64,000 nt of DNA from Castellaniella sp034675905 (GCF_034675905.1 NZ_JAUCCV010000001.1:62001-126000); one strand, 5' to 3'; positions 34,077 through 42,985 are shown, numbered from the stretch's first letter. The notes: generated by a model from the letters alone, not told the origin. A program made the numbers and translations.

Positions 34077-34999
34077 GCGATCTCCTGAAGAAATACCTGA
34101 CCACCGACCACAGCACCCGCATCCAGGCTTTGCGCCTGGATCAGGCCTGGCAAACCGGCCTGGCGCACCAGGACCTGCCGCCCCGGGTCGCCGGACTGCT
34201 GGGCGAATTGGCCGCCGCCGCCGTGCTGCTGGCCAGCAACATCAAGTTCGACGGCTCGGTCGTGCTGCAATTGCAAGGCAACGGCCCTGTACGCTTGATC
34301 ATGGTGGAATGCACCGCAGACCTGGCGCTGCGGGCCACCGCCCATGTGCAGGAATCTGCCGAGATCCCTGATACGACGTCCTTGCAGTCGCTGCTGAACC
34401 CTGATGGCCAGGGCCGCTTCACCGTGCTGCTGGACCCTGCCGGACGCCAGGAAGGCGCTGCCGCCTACCAGGGCATCGTCCCCCTGGAAGGCGATACCGT
34501 CGCCGCCGCGCTGGAATACTACATGAAGCATTCCGAGCAGCTGGATACCCGGCTCTGGCTGGCCGCCGACGGAACCCGCTGCGCCGGATTGCTGCTGCAG
34601 CGCATGCCGGGCAAGACCGCCGCCGATACCTCCGCCGCCGACACGGCCGACGCCACCTGGGCGCACTGCCAAACCCTGGCCGATACGATCCAGCCTGCCG
34701 AACTGCTGGCGGACACCCCCGACACCCTGATCCACAAGCTGTTCTGGGAAAACGATCTGCTGGCTTTTCCTGACCAGGCGGTACGCTGGCATTGCCCCTG
34801 TACGCGCGAACGCGTCGCCGACATGCTGCGCAGCCTGGGACAGGCAGAAATCGATTCCATCCTGGCGGAACAAGGACACATCCATATTGCCTGCAATTTC
34901 TGCGGCAAACCCTACGAGTTCGACGCCGTGGACTGCACCAGTCTGTTCCTGAAACCTGCCGATCAACTGCAGGCGCCGGGTTCGGATTCCATCCACTGA
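34073..34999 (+). CDS. hslO: Redox-regulated chaperone Hsp33
   Basis: Holdase chaperone switched on by oxidation of four zinc-bound cysteines. 308 residues, with the zinc cysteines as CPC (in WHCPCTRERV) and CxxC (in ACNFCGKP) near the C-terminus, exactly the Hsp33 arrangement. N-terminal domain includes GELAAAAVLLASNIKFDG. It is coupled by an ATGA overlap to the RDD gene. Confidence 0.96.
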   Translation: MSDLLKKYLTTDHSTRIQALRLDQAWQTGLAHQDLPPRVAGLLGELAAAAVLLASNIKFDGSVVLQLQGNGPVRLIMVECTADLALRATAHVQESAEIPDTTSLQSLLNPDGQGRFTVLLDPAGRQEGAAAYQGIVPLEGDTVAAALEYYMKHSEQLDTRLWLAADGTRCAGLLLQRMPGKTAADTSAADTADATWAHCQTLADTIQPAELLADTPDTLIHKLFWENDLLAFPDQAVRWHCPCTRERVADMLRSLGQAEIDSILAEQGHIHIACNFCGKPYEFDAVDCTSLFLKPADQLQAPGSDSIH

Positions 35000-35101
35000 A
35001 GCCCGCGCCTGCTTTGTCATAGCGGGGTTTCCAGGCTGCCCTGTGCAGCCGATCCGGGCCATACTGCCCCTCATCCCTTCACAGGCACGAGGCAGGCCCT
35101 C

Positions 35102-36070
35102 ATGGCGCGCTATCCGGCAACTCCGACCGCACATTCCAGCACCCGCCTGACACGGCTACCCGCCGCCAAGCCATCCCAATGCGGCGCTGGCATGGCCGGT
35201 TTTCTGGCGGTGCTGATCCCCATCCTGAGCCTGGGCATGGGGGGCGTCGAACTGGCGCACTGGATGAGCCTGCGCCAAACGCTCAGCCTGGCCCTGATGG
35301 ATGCCGCCCGCGCGGGCGCCACCCGCCAGGCGCGTCCCCAGGCCATCGCAGATGCCTTTGAACAAGGGCTGCGCCAGCTCTACATCCAGCCTGCCGCCCT
35401 GACGCATGCACTGCAAACCCGACGGCAGCGATTGGGCGCGCCCTGGCGGATTCACATCCTGCAGCCTGCACCCGCCGCCTTCCGAGATCATGCCGACGCA
35501 TCCCTGAACGGCCCGCGTCAGCACCCGGGACAAGCCTTGATCCGCAATGATTACCAGGCGCAGCAACAGGCGCGCCGCATCCGCCAGGGCTGGCCCCAGG
35601 GGCGCGGGCCGCAATCGGACGCAACGATCTTTCAGGCCAATACACTGCTGATGGATCTATGGTGGCCGCAAGCACCGATGCTGCCCGGCGTGGCCGCGAT
35701 CGTCCGCGCTCTGGCGCCGATACACGGCGACCCTATCGGCCGGCAGATGATGCAAAGCGGCTATCTGCCTTTTCGGCGGCGCATCCGCATGGTCATGCAA
35801 TCCCATCCGGCAGCGTGGCCGGATCTGCCCGATGGGCGGGTGCGGCACGCGGCGCCCGCAGATGCATCCGGCGATCTTCAGGCGGGATCACCACCAGGCA
35901 TCACGCCCATCGATCCCCATAGGGAACTTCCAAGCCAGCCGCCCGAGCAGACGAGCCCCGGCGCCGCGCCGGAAACGCCCGCCTACCCGCCCCAGGCCGA
36001 TCCGCCGGATGCACCAGGAAGCGGCGACCAGAAAGCCGGCGGCGAAGCCCCCGGCATCTGCACGCCCTGA
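35102..36070 (+). CDS. Orphan TadE-like protein with Pro-rich tail
   Basis: 322 residues. A single hydrophobic segment (about residues 33-49, GFLAVLIPILSLGMGGVELAH) followed by MSLRQTLSLALMDAARAGATRQ resembles TadE-type pseudopilins, in which a Gly-rich segment with a Glu is followed by an amphipathic helix. The middle region (70-240) is rich in Gln, Arg and Trp; the last 70 residues are Pro/Ala-rich and low in complexity. No other tad or pilus gene is in the window. Function unknown; the TadE resemblance is by eye and moderate. Confidence 0.65.
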   Translation: MARYPATPTAHSSTRLTRLPAAKPSQCGAGMAGFLAVLIPILSLGMGGVELAHWMSLRQTLSLALMDAARAGATRQARPQAIADAFEQGLRQLYIQPAALTHALQTRRQRLGAPWRIHILQPAPAAFRDHADASLNGPRQHPGQALIRNDYQAQQQARRIRQGWPQGRGPQSDATIFQANTLLMDLWWPQAPMLPGVAAIVRALAPIHGDPIGRQMMQSGYLPFRRRIRMVMQSHPAAWPDLPDGRVRHAAPADASGDLQAGSPPGITPIDPHRELPSQPPEQTSPGAAPETPAYPPQADPPDAPGSGDQKAGGEAPGICTP

Positions 36071-36074
36071 CGAT

Positions 36075-36362
36075 TTACTTTTTCCCCGAAGGCCGCGGCA
36101 GGATCTGGACGAAATACTCGCCGTCGCGAATCATGTTCAATTCGTTGCGGGCGCGCTCTTCGAGCGCCGATATCCCGGTCTTCAGATCCTGGACTTCGGC
36201 CTGCAAAGCATTGTTGCGGGCCATCAGCGCCTGATTGTTATCGGTTTCCTGCTGCACCTGCGCCTGCAGGTCGCGGACCTTCAGCCAGCCGCCTTTCCCC
36301 CACCACAGAGGGTACTGGGTAGCCAGCATCAGGGCCAGCAAGACCAGGCTGAGCAGGCGCAT
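36075..36362 (-). CDS. ftsB: Cell division protein FtsB
   Basis: Bitopic divisome protein that joins FtsL and FtsQ. 95 residues: short N-terminus, one membrane segment (about residues 3-20), then a coiled coil (about 28-70, VRDLQAQVQQETDNNQALMAR shortened) and a C-terminal EYFVQILPRP, the conserved end of FtsB. It lies 11 bp after eno on the same strand, the conserved eno-ftsB pair. Confidence 0.95.
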   Translation of the reverse strand: MRLLSLVLLALMLATQYPLWWGKGGWLKVRDLQAQVQQETDNNQALMARNNALQAEVQDLKTGISALEERARNELNMIRDGEYFVQILPRPSGKK

Positions 36363-36373
36363 GGCCTAGGGAA

Positions 36374-37660
36374 TCAGCGCAGGTTGTAGAAGGCCGATGC
36401 GCCCGGATAAGCAGCGACTTCGGCCAGTTCTTCCTCGATGCGCAGCAACTGGTTGTATTTCGCCATGCGGTCGGATCGCGACAAAGAACCGGTCTTGATC
36501 TGCATGGCGTTGGTGGCCACGGCGATGTCGGCAATGGTGGAGTCTTCGGTTTCACCCGAGCGGTGTGAAATCACCGCTGTGTAGCCGGCGCGTTTGGCCA
36601 TCTCGATGGCGGCGAAGGTTTCCGTCAGCGTGCCGATCTGGTTGATCTTGATCAGGATCGAATTGGCGATGCCCTGGTCGATGCCTTTTTTCAGGATCTT
36701 GGTATTGGTGACGAACAGGTCGTCGCCCACCAGCTGGACTTTGCGGCCCAACTGCTCGGTCAGGATGCGCCAGCCTTCCCAGTCGTCTTCGGCCATGCCG
36801 TCCTCGATGGAGACGATCGGATATTTGTCGCACCAGGACGCCAGCAGATTGGCGAAGTCCTGGGAATTCAGGGCGATGCCGCCTTCACCCGCCAAATGAT
36901 ATTTGCCGTCCCGATAGAATTCGGAGCTGGCGCAGTCCAGACCCAGCACGACCTGGGAACCGGCCTCGTAGCCGGCGGCGCTGATGGCCTGCAAGATCAG
37001 TTCGATGGCGGCTTCGTGATTGGCGACATTGGGGGCGAAACCGCCCTCGTCGCCCACAGCCGTGGACATGCCTTGGTCGCCGATGATCTTTTTCAGGGCA
37101 TGGAAGATTTCAGCCCCCATGCGCAGGGCCTCGCGGAAGCTGGACGCCCCCACCGGCAGAATCATGAATTCCTGCAGATCCAGGGTGTTGTTGGCATGCG
37201 CCCCGCCATTGATGACGTTCATCATGGGCACCGGCATCTGCATGGGGCCGCTGCCGCCGAAATAACGGTACAGGGATAGGCCGGCATCGTCGGCGGCGGC
37301 CTTGGCGACCGCCATGCTGGCGGCCAGAATGGCGTTGGCGCCCAGGCGGCTTTTATCCTCGGTGCCGTCCAGATCGATCAGGGTGCGATCGATAAAGGTC
37401 TGTTCCTGCGCATCCAGGCCCATCAAGGCTTCAGAGATTTCGGTATTGATGTGTTCCACTGCCCGCAGCACACCTTTGCCCAGGTAGCGGGATTTGTCGC
37501 CGTCGCGCAATTCGATGGCTTCGCGCGAACCGGTCGACGCCCCTGAAGGCACCGCCGCGCGGCCCATGGCGCCGGATTCCAGCAAGACGTCGCATTCTAC
37601 GGTGGGGTTGCCGCGCGAATCCAGAATTTCGCGTCCGATGATGTCTACGATTGCACTCAT
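36374..37660 (-). CDS. eno: Enolase
   Basis: Converts 2-phosphoglycerate to phosphoenolpyruvate in glycolysis; 428 residues. Family motifs: ILDSRGNPTVE, PSGASTGSREA, VGDEGGFAPNV with catalytic Glu, the magnesium Asp/Glu residues in GLDCASSEF and SIEDGM, the catalytic Lys in LIKINQIGT and SHRSGETEDSTIAD. Start ATG 37660. Preceded by a terminator ending the kdsA transcript, so eno-ftsB likely has its own promoter in the 155 bp between. Confidence 0.98.
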   Translation of the reverse strand: MSAIVDIIGREILDSRGNPTVECDVLLESGAMGRAAVPSGASTGSREAIELRDGDKSRYLGKGVLRAVEHINTEISEALMGLDAQEQTFIDRTLIDLDGTEDKSRLGANAILAASMAVAKAAADDAGLSLYRYFGGSGPMQMPVPMMNVINGGAHANNTLDLQEFMILPVGASSFREALRMGAEIFHALKKIIGDQGMSTAVGDEGGFAPNVANHEAAIELILQAISAAGYEAGSQVVLGLDCASSEFYRDGKYHLAGEGGIALNSQDFANLLASWCDKYPIVSIEDGMAEDDWEGWRILTEQLGRKVQLVGDDLFVTNTKILKKGIDQGIANSILIKINQIGTLTETFAAIEMAKRAGYTAVISHRSGETEDSTIADIAVATNAMQIKTGSLSRSDRMAKYNQLLRIEEELAEVAAYPGASAFYNLR

Positions 37661-37704
37661 GCTATGACCGTCCTGCCTGTTTGGGGGTGGGTGGGTGAAA
37701 AATG

Positions 37705-37729
37705 AAACCCCGCTATTGTAGCGGGGTTT
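37705..37729 (-). terminator. Rho-independent terminator after kdsA
   Basis: Perfect 11-bp hairpin AAACCCCGCTA / TAGCGGGGTTT with a 3-nt loop; on the minus strand it runs into TTTCATTTTTC. It separates pyrG-kdsA from eno-ftsB. Confidence 0.85.
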
Positions 37730-37815
37730 CCCTGGGGTCAGTCTACTTCGGAATGACGGCCCCGTGGGCTGTGCGCTCTATACAGAAAGTACGCACTGAA
37801 CAGATCGGGCGTCGC

Positions 37816-38667
37816 CTACAACACCAGATTCAGCGCCCCGCCCTGCTTGACGCAACGATCCAGGGCCACCAGGGTTTCCAGCAAGACCCGCATCTTGCCC
37901 AGCGGCACGGCGTTGGGGCCGTCGGACAGGGCTTTTTCCGGGTTCGGATGGGTTTCCATAAAGACCCCGGCCACGCCCACTGCCACGGCGGCGCGCGCCA
38001 GCACCGGCACGAATTCGCGCTGTCCGCCCGAATGCGTGCCCTGACCGCCGGGCAGCTGCACCGAATGCGTGGCGTCGAACACGACCGGGCAATGCGTATC
38101 GCGCATGATGGCCAGCGAGCGCATGTCGGACACCAGATTGTGATAACCGAAAGACGCACCGCGTTCACAGACCATGATGTTCTGGCCGTCGCCACCCGCC
38201 TGGATAGCGGCGTCGCGGGCCTTGGACACCACCTGCTTCATGTCTTCCGGAGCCAGAAACTGGCCCTTTTTGATATTGACAGGCTTCAGGGTGGCGGCGC
38301 AGGCCTGGATGAAATCGGTCTGGCGGCACAGGAAGGCGGGCGTCTGCAGCACGTCCACGACCGCGGCGACCTCGCGCGCCTGGCCGGTTTCGTGCACGTC
38401 GGTCAGCACCGGCACGCCCAATTGCTTGCGCACGTCTTCCAGGATCTTCAGGCCTTCGTCCATGCCTGGCCCCCGAAAAGACGAACCCGAACTGCGGTTG
38501 GCCTTGTCGAAGGAGCTTTTGTAGATAAAGGGAATGCCCAGCGCCCGCGTCATTTCCTGCAGGATACCCGCGGTTTCAAAGGCCAGTTCGCGCGACTCGA
38601 TCACGCAAGGACCCGCGATCAGAAACAGCGGCTGATCCTGACCCGCCTGGAAATGACACAGTTGCAT
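37816..38667 (-). CDS. kdsA: 3-deoxy-8-phosphooctulonate (KDO-8-P) synthase
   Basis: Condenses PEP with arabinose-5-phosphate to give KDO-8-phosphate for the LPS inner core. 283 residues. Motifs: FLIAGPCVIES, SSFDKANRSS, LTDVHE, LQTPAFLCRQTDF, PVNIKKGQF, VFDATHSVQLPGG and METHPNP. It starts 4 bp after pyrG; pyrG-kdsA-eno is a common proteobacterial order. Confidence 0.98.
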   Translation of the reverse strand: MQLCHFQAGQDQPLFLIAGPCVIESRELAFETAGILQEMTRALGIPFIYKSSFDKANRSSGSSFRGPGMDEGLKILEDVRKQLGVPVLTDVHETGQAREVAAVVDVLQTPAFLCRQTDFIQACAATLKPVNIKKGQFLAPEDMKQVVSKARDAAIQAGGDGQNIMVCERGASFGYHNLVSDMRSLAIMRDTHCPVVFDATHSVQLPGGQGTHSGGQREFVPVLARAAVAVGVAGVFMETHPNPEKALSDGPNAVPLGKMRVLLETLVALDRCVKQGGALNLVL

Positions 38668-38671
38668 GGTG

Positions 38672-40333
38672 CTACCCCTTGGTTTTCAGACTGCTTTGGC
38701 TTTTCTGATAGGCCAGCGCCGCCTGGATATAGCTGCTGAACAACGGATGGCCGTCACGCGGCGTAGACGTGAATTCCGGATGGAACTGCACCCCTACAAA
38801 CCAGGGATGGCTGGGGATTTCCATGATTTCCGGCAGATTTTCCGTCGGCGTGCGGGCGCTGATGACCATGCCGGCTTCTTCCAGACGGTTCACGTAGACG
38901 TTGTTGACCTCGTAGCGGTGGCGATGGCGTTCGTTGACTTCGGCCCCGTAGATATCGAAAGCCCGCGTGCCGGGTTTCACCGGGCAGCGCTGCGCGCCCT
39001 TGCGCATGGTGCCGCCCAGATCGGACGCGGCGTCGCGTTTTTCGATCCGGCCTTCGCGGTCCTGCCATTCGGTGATCAGCGCCACCACCGGGTGCGCAGC
39101 GGACGGATCGAATTCCGTGCTGTTGGCCCCGCCCAGACCGGCGACATGGCGGGCGAATTCCACCACGGCCAGCTGCATGCCCAGGCAGATGCCCAGATAG
39201 GGAATACCGTGTTCACGAGCATACTGGATGGCTTTGATCTTGCCTTCCGTGCCGCGCTTGCCGAAACCGCCCGGCACCAGGATGGCATCCAGACCCGCCA
39301 GGCAGCCGGTGCCCTGGGTTTCGATTTCCTCGGAATCCAGATATTCGATGTGTACCCGCGAATGCGTGTGGATGCCGGCATGCACCAGGGCTTCGGACAA
39401 GGACTTGTAGGATTCGGTCAGATCGACATATTTGCCCACCATGCCGATGGTGATGGATTCCTTGGGATTTTCCAGGTCATGGACCAGGCGGTCCCAGACC
39501 GTCAGGTCGGCGGGCGGCGGCGTAATGGCCAGCGCGTCGCACACCAGGCTATCCAAGCCCTGGCGATGCAGCATGGCCGGGATCTTATAGATCGAATCCG
39601 CATCCCAGACGGAAATCACCGCATCCAGGGGCACGTTGGAAAACAGGGAAATCTTGGCGCGCTCGTCATCCGGCACGGGGCGGTCGGCGCGGCACAACAG
39701 GGCATTGGGATAGATGCCGATTTCACGCAGCTTTTGCACGGAATGCTGGGTGGGTTTGGTTTTCAGTTCACCTGCCGAGGCAATGAACGGCACCAGCGTC
39801 AGGTGCACGAAAGCACACTGATTGCGGCCCAGGCGCAGGCTCATCTGGCGCACGGCTTCCAGGAAAGGCAGCGATTCGATGTCGCCTACCGTGCCGCCGA
39901 TTTCCACGATGGCAATGTCGGCCTGGCCGTTGTAGGCGGCCTTCGCGCCCCGGGCGACAAAATCCTGGATTTCATTGGTGATGTGGGGGATGACCTGCAC
40001 GGTCTTGCCCAGGTAATCGCCCCGGCGTTCTTTACGCAGCACGGATTCGTAGATCTGGCCGGTGGTGAAGTTGTTGACCTTGTGCATCCGGGCGGATACG
40101 AAACGTTCGTAGTGGCCCAGGTCCAGGTCGGTTTCAGCGCCGTCTTCGGTGACGAAGACCTCGCCATGTTGAAAGGGGCTCATGGTGCCGGGATCCACAT
40201 TGATGTAGGGATCCAGTTTCAGCATCGTGACCCGCAGCCCGCGGGATTCCAAAATTGCGGCCAGGGAGGCCGCAGCAATGCCTTTGCCCAGAGAGGATAC
40301 GACCCCCCCTGTGACGAATACGTATTTGGTCAT
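38672..40333 (-). CDS. pyrG: CTP synthase
   Basis: Aminates UTP to CTP using glutamine; 553 residues. N-terminal synthase half begins TKYVFVTGGVVSSLGKGI with LKLDPYINVDPGTMSP; C-terminal class I glutaminase half has the nucleophile in GICLGMQ and the His-Glu pair in QFHPEF. Start ATG 40333; the longer frame to 40441 lacks conservation. Divergent from a LysE-type exporter gene. Confidence 0.98.
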   Translation of the reverse strand: MTKYVFVTGGVVSSLGKGIAAASLAAILESRGLRVTMLKLDPYINVDPGTMSPFQHGEVFVTEDGAETDLDLGHYERFVSARMHKVNNFTTGQIYESVLRKERRGDYLGKTVQVIPHITNEIQDFVARGAKAAYNGQADIAIVEIGGTVGDIESLPFLEAVRQMSLRLGRNQCAFVHLTLVPFIASAGELKTKPTQHSVQKLREIGIYPNALLCRADRPVPDDERAKISLFSNVPLDAVISVWDADSIYKIPAMLHRQGLDSLVCDALAITPPPADLTVWDRLVHDLENPKESITIGMVGKYVDLTESYKSLSEALVHAGIHTHSRVHIEYLDSEEIETQGTGCLAGLDAILVPGGFGKRGTEGKIKAIQYAREHGIPYLGICLGMQLAVVEFARHVAGLGGANSTEFDPSAAHPVVALITEWQDREGRIEKRDAASDLGGTMRKGAQRCPVKPGTRAFDIYGAEVNERHRHRYEVNNVYVNRLEEAGMVISARTPTENLPEIMEIPSHPWFVGVQFHPEFTSTPRDGHPLFSSYIQAALAYQKSQSSLKTKG

Positions 40334-40492
40334 TTCATAGGTGCCCGGTGTGGACGGGCGCAGCGGGAAATTGAGATTATAACCACTCTGATCTGGTCGC
40401 CGGGCGACATCCTGTGACTGCCTCGGCCAGCGCTTCCCCAAACCCCGGATACGTGTAGCATTTCACACCCAGCACATCAGCACGGCACGCAC

Positions 40493-41095
40493 ATGAATGG
40501 CTTTATCTCCGGATTTTTCCTCGGGCTTGGCCTGATCGCCGCCATTGGCGCGCAGAATGCCTTCGTCCTGAAGCAGGGTTTGCAAAAGCGGCACGTGCTG
40601 GCCGTCAGCCTGACCTGCGCCCTGTCCGACACCCTCTTGATCATGGCGGGAGTCGCCGGGTTCGGCGCACTGATTGCCGCGGCCCCAGGCATCCAGACCA
40701 TCATGAGCCGGGCGGGCGCCCTTTTCCTGGCTGCCTATGCCATCAAGAGCTTCTGGGCGGCGATCACCAACCGTTCGGCATTGAACCCGGCACAGACCGG
40801 GACCAGCAGCCTGTCCGCTACGGTCACCACCTGCCTGGCATTTACCTGGCTGAATCCGCATGTCTACCTGGACACCGTCGTGCTGCTGGGCTCGGTCTCC
40901 ACAAATTACGGCCCTGACCGATACCGGTTCGGCTTGGGAGCGATCACGGCATCCTTCTTGTTCTTCTTTGCGCTGGGTTTCGGCGCCCGACTGCTGCGCC
41001 CGCTGTTCGCCCGTCCCGTAGCGTGGCGCGTGCTGGACCTGCTGGTCGGCTTGATAATGACGCTATTGGCGGTGAAGCTGATGGCTTCAGGATAG
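40493..41095 (+). CDS. LysE/ArgO family amino-acid exporter
   Basis: 200-residue inner-membrane exporter with five to six hydrophobic segments. The N-terminus LGLGLIAAIGAQNAFVLKQGL matches LysE and ArgO, which export lysine or arginine; FTWLNPHVYLDTVVLLG in the middle is the other family hallmark. A LysG/ArgP-type regulator is not adjacent, so the substrate stays open. Start ATG 40493. Confidence 0.92.
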   Translation: MNGFISGFFLGLGLIAAIGAQNAFVLKQGLQKRHVLAVSLTCALSDTLLIMAGVAGFGALIAAAPGIQTIMSRAGALFLAAYAIKSFWAAITNRSALNPAQTGTSSLSATVTTCLAFTWLNPHVYLDTVVLLGSVSTNYGPDRYRFGLGAITASFLFFFALGFGARLLRPLFARPVAWRVLDLLVGLIMTLLAVKLMASG

Positions 41096-41272
41096 GAAGC
41101 CCGAGCAGCCGGCGCCGCAGTATCGCCTGGCTCAGGCGCTGGCTGGCGTAATGCTGCTTGCCATATCGTCAATGGGCAGCAAAATCGCGGGAAATACAAG
41201 AAGACAGATCACACAGGTTCCCGCTCTGACCACACACGGTAGAATGACCATGAGGCACTACGGGGGACAACG

Positions 41273-41497
41273 ATGACGACTCTGGTGAAATCCATACTGA
41301 AAGACGCTCTGCGACTTTCCCCCAACGACCGTGCCGCATTGGTCGAAAGCCTGATTGGCAGCCTCGACCAACCCGACCCGAGCGTGGACGCGCTATGGGT
41401 TCAGGAGGCACAAGACCGCATAGCGGCATACCATTCCGGTGAACTGACTGCCATTGACGCCAAGACGGCGTTTTCGGACCTGGGCCAGCCGCTTTGA
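41273..41497 (+). CDS. Type II antitoxin (addiction module component family)
   Basis: 74-residue protein of the putative addiction-module component type (TIGR02574-like): ILKDALRLSPNDRAALVESLIGSLDQ, then VDALWVQEAQDRIAAYHSGE. This family neutralises RelE/ParE toxins and usually autoregulates its operon. Start ATG 41273 has GGGGG about 8 nt upstream. Its stop overlaps the toxin start by 4 nt (TTGA), a coupling that keeps antitoxin made first. Confidence 0.88.
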   Translation: MTTLVKSILKDALRLSPNDRAALVESLIGSLDQPDPSVDALWVQEAQDRIAAYHSGELTAIDAKTAFSDLGQPL

Positions 41498-41793
41498 AAA
41501 TCTGGCTGCTGCAGCCAGCGCAGCAAGAACTGGCCGAAGCAATCGGTTATTACAATCATGAGCGCCCCGGTCTGGGTGACGCGTTCAGGCACGAGGCGTG
41601 GCAAGCCATTGAGCGCATCCAGGCATTTCCCATGGCCTGGTCTCCCCTGACTGAGCATATCCGGCGATGCCAATTGCACCGCTTCCCCTATGGGGTTATT
41701 TACGCACCGGCAGCACGAGAAATCGTGGTCGTCGCGATAGCTCATCTCCACCGCAGCCCCGCATATTGGCGTTCACGCATGCAGCAAAGCTGA
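41494..41793 (+). CDS. RelE/ParE family toxin
   Basis: 99-residue toxin-like protein: LLQPAQQELAEAIGYYNHERPGLGDAF, RIQAFPMAWSPL, RRCQLHRFPYGVIYA and IAHLHRSPAYWRSR, the standard ParE/RelE fold pattern. ParE members poison gyrase, RelE members cut mRNA; the YYNHERPGLGDAF type is nearer to ParE. Start is TTG 41494, overlapping the antitoxin stop. All parts of the fold are present, so the module looks intact. It faces the truncated MFS gene, 10 bp between stops. Confidence 0.9.
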   Translation: MKIWLLQPAQQELAEAIGYYNHERPGLGDAFRHEAWQAIERIQAFPMAWSPLTEHIRRCQLHRFPYGVIYAPAAREIVVVAIAHLHRSPAYWRSRMQQS

Positions 41794-41803
41794 GCATATC
41801 TCC

Positions 41804-42421
41804 TCACGCCTTGGCCAGTGCAGGCTCCACTGCGGGAACTGTCTGGGCATCGGCCGACACGGCCGACAGATCGTGCGATTCGTCGACGTGGCGCAGGTGG
41901 CGGCGGCTGGTCAGCAGCACGGCCACGCCAAAGAATGGCCCGCGCCAGGAAATCGACCCCAGCACGCCGCCGATCAGCGGGCCAGCGGCGATGCCCACGC
42001 CCAGCGCGGCTTCGTAAAAAATGACGGCGTCACGCACCGAACCCCGGGATGCACTGACGATGGCCGCCAGCGCCGTGGCGACGAACAGTGCATTGCCCAG
42101 CCCCCAGACGGCGCGGTAGCCAACGATTTCCATGACCGAATCGGACATCCCCGCCAGCCCAGCCCCGACGATGATGACCGCCAGGCCCAGCAACAGGGTG
42201 CGCTTGACCCCCAGGCGGCTGGACACCACGCTGGTGATCAACATGGCCAGGCCCATGATGGCCATATAGCTGGTGAACAGCAGCGAAGTCTGCGAAGGCG
42301 TAGCCCCCAGGGAATCGGCGATGGGCTTGAGGATGGGATCGACCAGGCCGATACCCATGAAGGCGATGACGCAGGCGAAGGCGACGGCCAGCACGGCCTT
42401 GGGTTGTCGCAATAAGTTCAT
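41804..42421 (-). CDS. MFS transporter, probably internally deleted
   Basis: 205 residues, half the length of a 12-helix major facilitator. Residues 1-165 look like a normal N-terminal half (six segments; GLVDPILKPIADSLGATPSQTSLLF, motif A-like SSRLGVKRTLLLG, segment 5 GVGIAAGPLIGGVLGS). At about residue 170 the sequence GPFFGVAV passes directly into LLTSRRHLRHVDESHD, which looks like the end of helix 12 and the C-terminal tail. This fits an in-frame loss of roughly 190-200 residues. It may be non-functional or a six-helix protein. Coupled by ATGA overlap to the marR gene upstream. Confidence 0.75.
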   Translation of the reverse strand: MNLLRQPKAVLAVAFACVIAFMGIGLVDPILKPIADSLGATPSQTSLLFTSYMAIMGLAMLITSVVSSRLGVKRTLLLGLAVIIVGAGLAGMSDSVMEIVGYRAVWGLGNALFVATALAAIVSASRGSVRDAVIFYEAALGVGIAAGPLIGGVLGSISWRGPFFGVAVLLTSRRHLRHVDESHDLSAVSADAQTVPAVEPALAKA

Positions 42422-42915
42422 GATGCGGAGGATCCCTTGCTGAGAGGTTCGATGTCGTGGGAGAGAGGGGAAGACTGACGATAGGCCGTGTCGAGCAAAC
42501 CCGTCAGGGCCTGCAGGGCCTGCTGCAGGCCCTGACGCTGGGCCGGGTGCAAATCGGTCACCAGGGATTCCACGACGCGGGCGCGTTCCTGGCGCAGATC
42601 GGCCAGCACCCGCAGGCCCTGCGGCGTCAGGGAAATCCGGGTGGCCCGGGCGTCGTCGGGGTCGGCCGTGCGGGCCACTAGGCCCTGCTCCTGCAGGCGC
42701 TGCACCAGCGTAGTCATGGTCGGTTGGCTGCAGTGTTCCAGCTGCGCCAGCTGGCTGACACGTGCTGACCCCAGCTCACGGATCTGCGACATCGCCCGCG
42801 CCTGCGCGAGCGGCACCGTCCAGTTGGTGTGATGCGTGACCCAGCGATTCAAACGCACGATGCGGTCCAGCAATTCCGTCCCGACCTGGGAGCCATCTGC
42901 GATGTGTTCGTCCAT
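42418..42915 (-). CDS. MarR-family transcriptional regulator
   Basis: 165-residue winged-helix repressor: helix-turn-helix LGSARVSQLAQLEHCSQPTMTTLVQRLQEQGLV, wing TADPDDARATRISLTPQG, then a dimerisation helix. MarR proteins usually repress an adjacent efflux gene and release DNA on binding a small phenolic ligand or antibiotic. Here the stop overlaps the MFS start by 4 nt, so regulator and pump are one operon; a dyad lies in front of the start. The C-terminal tail is longer than in E. coli MarR. Confidence 0.93.
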   Translation of the reverse strand: MDEHIADGSQVGTELLDRIVRLNRWVTHHTNWTVPLAQARAMSQIRELGSARVSQLAQLEHCSQPTMTTLVQRLQEQGLVARTADPDDARATRISLTPQGLRVLADLRQERARVVESLVTDLHPAQRQGLQQALQALTGLLDTAYRQSSPLSHDIEPLSKGSSAS

Positions 42916-42926
42916 GCCTTTTTGAC

Positions 42927-42945
42927 TAACTATATAGTATAGCTA
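42927..42945. promoter_or_regulatory. Imperfect palindrome, likely MarR operator
   Basis: TAACTATA / TATAGCTA with a 3-bp centre (one mismatch), 12 bp upstream of the marR start in an AT-rich island. Position and symmetry suggest autorepression. Confidence 0.6.
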
Positions 42946-42958
42946 TGCAATTATACAG

Positions 42959-42985
42959 AAAAAAGCCGGGGTCCTATGCCCCGGC
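42959..42985 (-). terminator. Rho-independent terminator after the aminotransferase
   Basis: Minus-strand hairpin GCCGGGG / CCCCGGC with a 7-nt loop followed by six T. It lies 100 bp past the aminotransferase stop and insulates marR. Confidence 0.85.

Noticed and set aside
38666..40417. 580-codon open frame antisense to pyrG
   Set aside because: Mirror of CTP synthase; composition is typical of antisense frames in high-GC genomes.
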